Assembly (NCBI GenBank): GCA_964578345.1
Contig: CAZOCP010000017.1
Location: 1-14,545 of the forward strand
Reading direction: 5' to 3'
Source: VGKP01 sp964578345
GTDB taxonomy: Archaea; Nanobdellota; Nanobdellia; Pacearchaeales; GW2011-AR1
DNA: 14,545 bases
Part shown: piece after piece, positions 1-5,279 of the stretch
How positions within the stretch are numbered: the stretch's first letter is position 1
Layout of the letters: every line of letters starts with the position of its first letter
Translations under genes and position numbers: made by a program
The notes under the pieces: generated by a model
Told to the model about the DNA's origin: nothing
The model's input: only the letters and a program-made list of their open reading frames with translations
Databases searched by the model: none

Positions 1-904
1 AATTCACCGTACGCGTCACTCGTTGTAGTACCCCCCCGCCTATTCCTTTAAGTTTCGGTCTTGCGACTATACTTCCCAGGTAGCACACTCTTCGGCTTCC
101 CTACAGCACTGAAACCTCTCGAAGAGGCTCCAATGTTTAGTGTGCAGTGTTTACTGCTAGGACTACATGGGTATCTAATCCACTTTGCGCCCCTAGCCTT
201 CATCCCTCACTGTCAGAACCGTTCTCGTATCGCGCCTTCGCGACTGTTAGTCCATATAGGATCAACGCATTTAACCGCTACCCTATACGTACTCAATACG
301 CCTCCCGGTCTCTAGCAGAGCAGTATCTTAGGCACGCCGGACCCTGAAGAGGCCCGATTTCACCAAAGACTTACACTGCGAGCTACGGATGTTTTAGACC
401 CAACAAATGTGGCTGCGACTTGGACCGCTGGGATTACCGCGGCGGCTGGCACCAGTCTTGCCCGGTCCTTATTCGTACGACTTTTTACATCGCACAAAAG
501 CTTTTCCTAATGGAAAAGCACTATGGCTTGCTCTGTCACGCTTTCGCGTATTGCAAAATTTTCCCGACTGCTGCACCCCGTAGGGCTGGGAGTAGTGTCT
601 CAGACTCCCTCTCAGGGCTTCCTCGCTAAAGGCCCTTACGGATCGTCGGCTTGGTGGGCATTTACCCCGCCAACTACCTAATCCGCCGCAGCCCCATTCT
701 CAAGCAAATTTTCAGCGATTAATCATTCCAGAAAAAATCACCTATCGGTTTTTAACCTCAGTTTCCCGAGGGTATCACCGGCTTGAGGGCAGGTTAGCTA
801 CGTGTTACTGAGCCGTTCGCCCTTCACTTCTTGCGAAGCAAAAAGACTTGCATGTCTAAGTGCAAACCACAGAGCCGCAGCCGCCAGCAGGATAAACTGG
901 ATTT
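1..904 (-). rRNA. 16S rRNA, 5' part (3' part lies beyond the left edge)
   Basis: Read on the minus strand this is the first ~900 nt of an archaeal small-subunit rRNA. Visible landmarks are the 5' end (CCAGTTTATCCTGCTGGC, minus strand, near 884-901), the 530-loop with GTGCCAGCCGCCGCGGTAA near 433-452, the GATTAGATACCC segment near 169-180, and the AAACTTAAAGGAAT segment near 42-55. By these landmarks the window begins near E. coli position 960, so the anti-Shine-Dalgarno end is not seen. The 5' end near 904 is estimated by aligning to the usual archaeal start. The 5' terminus is unusual: the archaeal TTCCGGTTGATCC is ATCCAGTTTATCC here. GC content is clearly above that of the flanking DNA, as expected for stable RNA in an AT-rich genome. 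Confidence 0.97.
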
Positions 905-1138
905 AGACTAAAAATTCTAAAAATTTTTAGGAGTTCAATAGAACTCTAAATCTTATGATGTATATTACAAGAAATACATCAACACTCAAATCCTCCTGAA
1001 CGACTTTGTTAATTATCTGTTGAAGTATAGAACCAAAACTATTTTCGCATACATCATACCTTATGTTGCGATGTCAAATGCTCAATAAGACAACATCATG
1101 ACTATATATCATAAGGCACTCACTCGTTACCATCGTAA
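905..1138 (-). other. 16S rRNA leader with hairpins near the mature 5' end
   Basis: This is the stretch between the predicted rRNA transcription start (about 1136) and mature 16S; I see no gene here. Several hairpins sit next to the 16S 5' end: 956-963 with 974-981 (8 bp), 931-936 with 941-946 (6 bp), the perfect 14-bp palindrome at 917-930, and an enclosing 8-bp stem of 900-907 with 945-952 that includes the first bases of mature 16S. Such structures are plausible for leader processing. The canonical archaeal bulge-helix-bulge stem cannot be judged, because its 3' half would lie outside the window. Confidence 0.6.
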
Positions 1139-1160
1139 TAGATTTTTTATCTTCTGGAGG

Positions 1161-1175
1161 TATATAAATCTTTCG
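1161..1175 (-). promoter_or_regulatory. 16S rRNA promoter (BRE + TATA)
   Basis: The minus strand reads CGAAAGA directly followed by TTTATATA, a textbook archaeal BRE plus TATA box. Transcription should start about 25 nt downstream, near 1136, giving a leader of roughly 230 nt. It is among the best promoter matches in the window, as expected for rRNA. Confidence 0.85.
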
Positions 1176-1344
1176 TTGCTGCAGAATAAATTTCTCGACG
1201 ATAATTATAGCAAAGAACTTAAATATTTCCTAGTTGCTTTGAGGTTCCTCGAATATAGTGGTGGCTTCATTGAGGAATTATTTAAGTCCGCTACGATAAG
1301 TTATAAATTTTTCTTATTATCCAGATTAAAAATCTGCTGAGAAA

Positions 1345-1627
1345 TTATTCTATCTTAATTAGTATTTCGGGCTTGCCCTTTTCTTTTAGATAATCGCAGT
1401 TATTTTGAGAATATTCATTACGATCAAAAGTATCAAAAATTCCTCTAGTTTTAATAGGGTTTTTATTCCTTATTATCAACAACATAAATAGAAATGCTTT
1501 CAACGTATTCATGTGAAAATTGGCTCATGGGAAAATTATAAGAGTTGTAGTATCCAATAGTTTTAAGGCTCTTTATTGTTTTAGGAGATATTTAATACGC
1601 TTTTATAAAATTAGCATATTCCAAAAA
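1345..1627 (-). pseudogene. decayed protein-coding gene, family not recognised
   Basis: The minus strand carries a protein-like reading broken by two in-frame stops and one frameshift. From 1627 it reads FLEYANFIKAY, then a stop at 1592-1594, then ISPKTIKSLKTIGYYNSYNF and on to VVDNKE with a stop at 1463-1465. A shift near 1461-1468 continues into NPIKTRGIFDTFDRN and ends at a TAA at 1345-1347. The translated pieces have the charged and aromatic mix of real protein rather than the Lys/Asn/Ile/Phe pattern of random AT-rich DNA. It lies just downstream of the helix-turn-helix gene on the same strand and may have belonged to that unit. No family could be assigned. Sequencing error could explain one of the lesions but hardly all three. 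Confidence 0.5.
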
Positions 1628-1650
1628 TTAAGGAGTATCATAATTCTTTC

Positions 1651-2187
1651 TTATAAATTATAAGGATTGTATCCAAATTTCTTTAACTCTAATAAATATT
1701 TCTTTGCTCTTTCTCTGTTTGATGGATCCGATCTTCCACTGCTTGATAGATTCAATAGAACTCTTCCTTGTTCTACAAATCCAACCCAGGCAGCGGAGAC
1801 TTTTAAGTTATTACCTAATCTCTTCTGTGTTAAACCGGCATTTTCTCGTGCATTTTTCGCCTTAATTCTGTCAAAAACAGGTTCAGATACAGGTTTAACA
1901 GGTTCTTTAGGAATTTCTTTAAGAGTTGGTATTGGTTTTTCGGAAAGCCTCTCTTCAAGGTTACTTAATTCATTTTTATATTCACGAAATTGTTCATCTA
2001 TAAAGCAGTCATAATGCGATATAATCTGATCAAGATAAAGCCTAAGAGAATTAAAAATAGTCCTCTGTAAATCTAATCTTCTATTCTGCGCGGCAGTATA
2101 TCTGCCGCTAACATCAGCATGTCTAGCACAAAGATCTTGATATCTATCTAAATTTTTTTCCATATATGCATATAAATCCGGATCCAT
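1651..2187 (-). CDS. coiled-coil protein with C-terminal XRE-type helix-turn-helix
   Basis: A 178-residue protein. Residues about 5-85 are predicted to be long amphipathic helices rich in charged residues, probably coiled coil. A Pro/Lys/Glu linker follows (about 84-105, with KPIPTLKEIPKEPVKPV). Residues about 107-171 resemble a Cro/C1 (XRE) helix-turn-helix: IKAKNARENAGLTQKRLGNN, then LKVSAAWVGFVEQGR, matching the usual pattern of an ARENAGLTQ helix, a turn, and a recognition helix ending in the (I/V)EQGR motif. DNA binding is therefore likely, but with an atypical N-terminal domain. The ATG at 2187 lies about 28 nt after the TATA-like ATATTTAAT in the shared 38-bp upstream element, so the mRNA would be leaderless or nearly so. 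It may regulate that element and hence the small membrane protein gene behind it; this is inference. The decayed gene lies just downstream. Confidence 0.7.
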   Translation of the reverse strand: MDPDLYAYMEKNLDRYQDLCARHADVSGRYTAAQNRRLDLQRTIFNSLRLYLDQIISHYDCFIDEQFREYKNELSNLEERLSEKPIPTLKEIPKEPVKPVSEPVFDRIKAKNARENAGLTQKRLGNNLKVSAAWVGFVEQGRVLLNLSSSGRSDPSNRERAKKYLLELKKFGYNPYNL

Positions 2188-2206
2188 AATTTCTATAAAT
2201 ATCTAT

Positions 2207-2244
2207 ACTAATTAAATATTGCTTACCACTCAAGTCAGATAAAA
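2207..2244 (-). promoter_or_regulatory. shared 38-bp upstream element, copy 1
   Basis: This is 37/38 identical to 2576-2613 and ends 19 nt before the helix-turn-helix gene start. On the minus strand it runs from TTTTATCTGACTTGAGTGG to a TATA-like ATATTTAATTAG. It is probably a promoter plus an operator upstream of the TATA box. Confidence 0.65.
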
Positions 2245-2319
2245 GTTCAAGATATATCTAAATTATTTTATGTCCTGTTTCTATTTTCAGCTTAAAGTCT
2301 CTGAGGATTCGAGAATAAA

Positions 2320-2556
2320 TTATCTTAAATTATAATTAGTCGAATATCTTTGTTCTGTTGGTTGAATGTATTTTATTTCTTCATTTAATGAAGACTTATA
2401 TGACGTTAATATAGCAGATCCAACTATAATTCCTGCAAATAATCCTCCAAATGTTATCAAAGTGTGATCTATTATACAACGACGTGCACAATCTTCAATC
2501 TTTTCCTCAAGATCAAAACATTTTTCTTTAATTCTGTAAAATAGATTTCCGCCCAT
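2320..2556 (-). CDS. small single-pass membrane protein, hypothetical
   Basis: A 78-residue protein of unknown function. Residues 1-33 are charged, with three cysteines (C13, C23, C27) in an amphipathic stretch. Residues about 34-52 (ITFGGLFAGIIVGSAILTS) form one Gly-rich transmembrane helix, and the remainder is a polar tail. The ATG at 2556 lies 20 nt from the same 38-bp upstream element that precedes the helix-turn-helix gene, the same spacing as there (19 nt). This argues that it is a real, co-regulated gene despite its size. The arrangement of a DNA-binding protein and a small membrane protein under twin promoters recalls regulator/effector pairs, but no toxin-antitoxin or defence family is recognisable. 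Confidence 0.6.
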   Translation of the reverse strand: MGGNLFYRIKEKCFDLEEKIEDCARRCIIDHTLITFGGLFAGIIVGSAILTSYKSSLNEEIKYIQPTEQRYSTNYNLR

Positions 2557-2575
2557 CTCAATTAACCGAATCTTA

Positions 2576-2613
2576 ACTAATTAAATGTTGCTTACCACTC
2601 AAGTCAGATAAAA
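2576..2613 (-). promoter_or_regulatory. shared 38-bp upstream element, copy 2
   Basis: The partner of 2207-2244, with a single difference (ACATTTAAT in place of ATATTTAAT on the minus strand). It ends 20 nt before the small membrane protein start. An additional 8-bp inverted repeat, AAATCTAA/TTAGATTT (2612-2619 with 2630-2637), flanks it upstream. Confidence 0.65.
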
Positions 2614-2660
2614 ATCTAAAACATCCAAATTAGATTTGTTAAAGATAATTATATCAAAAA

Positions 2661-2926
2661 CACGATGCGCCACCTCGGCTTAAACCTCGAGGACTCTTGT
2701 CCTCGATGGCAGTCAAGAATTTCCAATTCTTGATGAGGCGAGGTTTGTGACAGGCGCTCGTGTCTTCAAAAACTTTCAGTTTTTGAGGCCTCAAGAACGA
2801 AGTTCTTGAAGTTTGGATGCAGGAAAATCCCTGTGATTTTCCTGAACAGAGAATTTCAGATAGAAATTCTCTTGTGCTCAAGATTCAACCTTGGCTTAAA
2901 GCCAAGGTTTTCGTCAAGAATCTTGA
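2661..2926 (+). repeat. multi-hairpin structured repeat, copy A
   Basis: No protein gene is supported in 2557-2995; this element fills most of it. Read on plus it is a series of perfect or near-perfect stems. P1 pairs CACGA-t-GCGCC (2661-2671) with GGCGCTCGTG (2753-2762). P2 pairs 2672-2680 with 2736-2744 (one G/G mismatch) and encloses hp1 (2687-2694 with 2699-2706) and hp2 (2713-2721 with 2725-2733). Then come hp3 (2766-2774 with 2778-2786), hp4 (2791-2798 with 2802-2809), hp5 (2820-2829 with 2835-2844) and hp6 (2848-2857 with 2863-2872). A terminal stem, 2878-2886 with 2918-2926, encloses a 9-bp hairpin (2887-2895 with 2901-2909). Copy B repeats P1 through hp6 with conserved linkers and paired substitutions. 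It could be a structured non-coding RNA or a non-autonomous repeat; no known RNA family was recognised. Confidence 0.8.
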
Positions 2927-2995
2927 CATAATACTATTTTAGCAATATCCTGAAAACCTTAGCCGGCAGCTAAAACAAAAAACTATCAAGCGCAT

Positions 2996-3973
2996 TTATT
3001 TCGGAGGTACAAGAGCGTCCCAGCCTTCAACAAATTCTTGGATTGGAGGAGCCTCAATATCTATTTTTCTAATTTCACAATATAATTTAGCAAGCAGATA
3101 AAAAATCATTCCAATGCTTTTAGGACTCTTATTATTTCCCGGAATTACTTGTGTGATTCCGGCTGTAAAATTATTTGTGTCGCAGATTGATAACACTGGT
3201 ACGCCTATATTATTTGCTTCAGCAAGTGCGTTTTTATCCAGCCAAGTATCACAAATAAATATTAAAGAAGCCTCTGTGAAATTTTCCAGCCTGGTATTTG
3301 TTAAAATTCCAGCAGGGTATTTCTTAGTAAAGGCTCTTATTCCAGTTATCTCTGCAAACCTTTTTACAGCTTTCCATCCGGCCTCTCTTTTACATATAAC
3401 AATAATTTCTTCTGGCGCAAATTTAGACAAATATGCTGCGCCTTCCTTCATCTTCTCATCTAATAAAGAAGTATTAAAAACAGCTAAACCGTCAGCTCTT
3501 CTTCTATAAACATATTTTCGCATATCTGGCGTTATTACTCTAGTTCCTAAATGAATGGAAGATTTTAGATAATCTTCCATTGGGACAAGAGTGTCTTTTT
3601 TCTCTTCTTCCTCTTCTGGTTTAACTTTCTTTTTCAGGTCAAAATCCTTAACTTCTTCAACAGATTTTTCAAGCAGCTTAGCTTTTTCAAGCAGCTTGGC
3701 AAATTTAGCTTTTTTATCTTCCTTTGAATCAATATTCTCTTTATTATCTAATTCATCAGAATTTTTCTTTTTTCCAGAACTCTTTTTCTTTTCATCAGAT
3801 TCAATTACTAATTTTCCTCTATCGCCAGTTGCTTCGTCAGCAGCAGACTCTATTACTTTTTCAATTTTTTTTTCTACTTTTTTTGCAATATTTTCAATCT
3901 TCTTTTCTACATTCTCAATAGCCTGTTCTGCTTTCTCTATAATACTTTCTTCTTTCTTCTTCATTTCTGCCAT
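2996..3973 (-). CDS. rpsB: 30S ribosomal protein uS2 (archaeal S2) with long N-terminal extension
   Basis: A 325-residue protein. Residues about 128-315 match archaeal uS2: LVPMEDYLKSSIHLGTRVIT near the start of the core, MRKYVYRRRADGLAVF, a TNTRLENFTEASLIF segment, and the conserved VIPGNNKSPKSIGMIFYLLA near the end. uS2 binds the head-body junction of the small subunit. Archaeal S2 is usually about 200 residues. The extra ~126 N-terminal residues are Lys/Glu-rich (repeats such as EKKIENIAKKVEKKIEKV), probably helical or disordered and not part of the canonical fold. The ATG at 3973 is retained because no internal start before the core is preferable by context; Met4 is an alternative. It is not in the usual L13-S9-RpoN-RpoK cluster; rpoN lies about 2 kb away. 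Its mRNA appears to have a structured leader of about 60 nt. Confidence 0.95.
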   Translation of the reverse strand: MAEMKKKEESIIEKAEQAIENVEKKIENIAKKVEKKIEKVIESAADEATGDRGKLVIESDEKKKSSGKKKNSDELDNKENIDSKEDKKAKFAKLLEKAKLLEKSVEEVKDFDLKKKVKPEEEEEKKDTLVPMEDYLKSSIHLGTRVITPDMRKYVYRRRADGLAVFNTSLLDEKMKEGAAYLSKFAPEEIIVICKREAGWKAVKRFAEITGIRAFTKKYPAGILTNTRLENFTEASLIFICDTWLDKNALAEANNIGVPVLSICDTNNFTAGITQVIPGNNKSPKSIGMIFYLLAKLYCEIRKIDIEAPPIQEFVEGWDALVPPK

Positions 3974-3991
3974 AATTTAATTATAATTAGC

Positions 3992-4029
3992 GCACGGGTG
4001 ATTCCAGGTTTGTTGCAGCTGGTACGTGC
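3992..4029 (-). promoter_or_regulatory. stem-loop in the rpsB 5' leader
   Basis: In the plus-strand text, GCACG (3992-3996) pairs with CGTGC (4025-4029), and an inner CCAG (4004-4007) pairs with CTGG (4019-4022). With a predicted start near 4034, this stem would sit at the extreme 5' end of the rpsB mRNA, about 20 nt before the ATG. An autoregulatory leader is possible but unproven. Confidence 0.4.
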
Positions 4030-4056
4030 CAATATCTTCCAGAAAGAAATTCAGGG

Positions 4057-4064
4057 TTTTTAAA
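4057..4064 (-). promoter_or_regulatory. rpsB TATA box
   Basis: The minus strand reads TTTAAAAA, preceded by an AAATGG that could act as BRE. The expected start is near 4034, giving a leader of about 60 nt, unlike the leaderless pattern of most neighbours. Confidence 0.55.
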
Positions 4065-4112
4065 CCATTTGGCTGCTGTACATTGTAAAGTAAGCGGTTG
4101 GTAAAGGAGGTA

Positions 4113-4120
4113 TTTTAAAT
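4113..4120 (+). promoter_or_regulatory. TATA box for the small membrane protein at 4141
   Basis: TTTTAAAT is centred 24.5 nt before the ATG at 4141, so the transcript should be leaderless. The GGAGG at 4106-4110 lies upstream of the TATA box and cannot be a ribosome binding site; it lies in the BRE region. Confidence 0.65.
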
Positions 4121-4140
4121 AGGTAAACCATTAATATCTA

Positions 4141-4446
4141 ATGGAAATTAATTTAGCTGTTTTAGGATTGATTTTTGATATTGTTGGTGTTTTTACCTTA
4201 ACTTTGGTAGCTATTATTGATTATCCACATCAAAGAATTTTTAATCAAAAGGAATGGTGGAAAAGATATTGGTGGCAAGGTTGGAGACCTTTTTATAAGA
4301 ATACTCAAACATTGAAATGGAAAATAAAGCTGAATAGCATGATAGTAAGATATGGTTTTACCCCGCCTAAACATCAATGGAATATAATTGGATTTTTATT
4401 TGTCTTGGCAGGATTTTTATTACAATTGAAGTTTTATTTTTCTTAA
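4141..4446 (+). CDS. small two-helix membrane protein, hypothetical
   Basis: A 101-residue protein with a hydrophobic helix at about 5-26 (LAVLGLIFDIVGVFTLTLVA) and another at about 82-100 (IIGFLFVLAGFLLQLKFYF). The loop between them is rich in Trp and basic residues (EWWKRYWWQGWRPF), typical of an interfacial membrane-binding segment. Both ends would be on the same side of the membrane. The predicted leaderless promoter supports the ATG. It is divergent from rpsB and upstream of the winged-helix-like gene. Homologues would be of the 'small membrane protein' class with no assigned function; I do not recognise a family. Confidence 0.65.
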   Translation: MEINLAVLGLIFDIVGVFTLTLVAIIDYPHQRIFNQKEWWKRYWWQGWRPFYKNTQTLKWKIKLNSMIVRYGFTPPKHQWNIIGFLFVLAGFLLQLKFYFS

Positions 4447-4449
4447 AAA

Positions 4450-4464
4450 CGAAAGGTTTAAATA
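4450..4464 (+). promoter_or_regulatory. promoter of the winged-helix gene (BRE + TATA)
   Basis: CGAAAGG is followed by TTTAAATA (4457-4464), one of the strongest BRE/TATA pairs in the window and similar to the rRNA promoter. Transcription should start near 4486, inside the adjoining tandem repeats. Confidence 0.8.
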
Positions 4465-4470
4465 CTTCAA

Positions 4471-4506
4471 TACATTTAATACATTAATTACATTTAATAC
4501 ATTAAT
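4471..4506 (+). repeat. two perfect 18-bp tandem repeats over the start site (operator-like)
   Basis: TACATTTAATACATTAAT occurs twice in tandem without a gap (4471-4488 and 4489-4506). Each unit is itself two 9-bp near repeats (TACATTTAA, TACATTAAT). The repeats cover the predicted transcription start, where a bound repressor would block polymerase. A further inverted match, TAAATGTAA, lies at 4511-4519 just before the Shine-Dalgarno site. Confidence 0.7.
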
Positions 4507-4529
4507 AAAATAAATGTAAGGAGGTAGAA

Positions 4530-4823
4530 ATGGCTATAAAAATCAAAATACCAATTCAAAACATAGAGAAAGAAGATGTTTGTAGTAAAGTTGAAGAAGC
4601 ATTAAGAAAAGATAAACAAAATGCATACACTATTGCTGGATTGATGGTTGATGTCTTCAATGTTAAAAAAGAAGACATTGATAATAAATCTTTTTCGTCA
4701 TGGAAAAAGGGCTTGCCTACTTTGTATAGCAGGATTGGTAATTGCTTGAGAAAGTTAGAGAAAATTGGAAAGGTTAAATCAAGGAAACATGGAAAAGCAT
4801 TCGTTTATTGGTATATTGGATAA
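4530..4823 (+). CDS. small winged-helix-like DNA-binding protein
   Basis: A 97-residue protein. Residues about 15-60 contain helices (VCSKVEEALRKDKQNAYTI, AGLMVDVFNV). Residues about 65-97 look like the recognition helix and wing of a winged-helix domain: LYSRIGNCLRKLEKIGKVKS followed by RKHGKAFVYWYI, matching the pattern 'L-x-x-L-x-x-x-G-x-[VI]-x-x-x-x-x-G-x-x-x-x-W'. The ATG is supported by AAGGAGGT at 4518-4525, five bases upstream. The leader is about 44 nt. The tandem repeats over its start suggest that it represses itself; this is inference. Directly after its stop codon, in the same frame, lies the end of an ABC transporter gene, so this locus has been rearranged. Confidence 0.65.
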   Translation: MAIKIKIPIQNIEKEDVCSKVEEALRKDKQNAYTIAGLMVDVFNVKKEDIDNKSFSSWKKGLPTLYSRIGNCLRKLEKIGKVKSRKHGKAFVYWYIG

Positions 4824-4961
4824 TTAATAGAAAAAGGGAGAATAGTTGAAGAGGGAAGCCATCATGAATTACAGAGAAAAAATGGTAAGTATTCTAAGCT
4901 ATTTAGAATGCAAGCAGAAGGCTATAGAGATTATTTTACTATTAATAAAAAAGATAAATAG
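4824..4961 (+). pseudogene. C-terminal remnant of an ABC exporter ATPase
   Basis: Beginning at the codon after the winged-helix gene's stop, and in its frame, 45 codons read LIEKGRIVEEGSHHELQRKN, then GKYSKLFRMQAEGYRDYF and a short polar tail to a TAG at 4959-4961. This is the characteristic end of MsbA/MdlB-type exporter ATPases (D/E-K-G-x-I-V-E-x-G-x-H-x-E-L, then G-x-Y-x-x-L-x-x-x-Q). The membrane domain, Walker A, signature and Walker B are all missing from the window, so this is a fragment left by deletion or rearrangement. It has no start codon with a good ribosome binding site in this frame. Readthrough of one TAA would fuse it to the winged-helix protein, but I regard it as a remnant. 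Confidence 0.75.
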
Positions 4962-5111
4962 TAATATAAAATATTAATAATTAGTTGCATAAAGAATTCC
5001 CAAATTGTAAATTTGCTTTAGAGCATCAAGATTAGAGCAATAGAATAGCCAAGAACCCATAAAACATGTTAATACCAACCTCTAAGTTAACAATGCACAG
5101 CTATAGAAATC

Positions 5112-5119
5112 TTTTTAAA
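5112..5119 (+). promoter_or_regulatory. 5S rRNA TATA box
   Basis: TTTTTAAA, preceded by GAAATC, is centred about 25 nt before the 5S 5' end at 5140. The 5S gene therefore appears to be transcribed alone from its own promoter. Confidence 0.65.
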
Positions 5120-5139
5120 TTCAATTTTTATTAAATAAT

Positions 5140-5255
5140 CGAAGACGGTCACAGTATTCAGGAAATACCTGTTCCCATTCCGAACACAGAAGTCAAGCTG
5201 AATACGTCGGCTGTGGTAGTCTCCCAACAGAGGCGAAGCACCGATGCTGTCTTCG
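5140..5255 (+). rRNA. 5S rRNA
   Basis: A ~116-nt 5S rRNA of the large subunit. Helix I pairs CGAAGAC (5140-5146) with GTCTTCG (5249-5255). The internal segment CCCATTCCGAACACAGAAGT with following CAAGCTG (about 5174-5201) is the conserved loop A-helix III region. Length and ends fit the family. It lies on the plus strand, more than 4 kb from the minus-strand 16S, and no 23S lies beside it; 16S and 5S are therefore unlinked. A T-rich run follows immediately. Confidence 0.95.
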
Positions 5256-5268
5256 TTTATTTTTTATA
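5254..5268 (+). terminator. T-rich stop signal after 5S rRNA
   Basis: CGTTTATTTTTTATA directly follows helix I of 5S, the usual form of an archaeal intrinsic terminator (T-run with no required hairpin). Confidence 0.55.
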
Positions 5269-5279
5269 TAATCAAAACG

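Noticed and set aside
61..629. Open frames inside the 16S gene on the plus strand
   Set aside because: They are antisense to a clearly identified rRNA and have no protein-family features.
1098..1340. 80-codon plus-strand frame
   Set aside because: It crosses the rRNA promoter and leader in antisense and has no promoter or Shine-Dalgarno site. Its C-terminal half looks somewhat protein-like, but not enough to call.
2654..2881. 75-codon minus-strand frame in copy A
   Set aside because: It is made of hairpin arms and loops. Palindromic DNA keeps both strands open by chance, and the frame is not preserved in copy B.
3992..4029. tRNA-like element in the rpsB leader
   Set aside because: It is too short, with no T arm or anticodon arm; it is kept only as a simple stem-loop.
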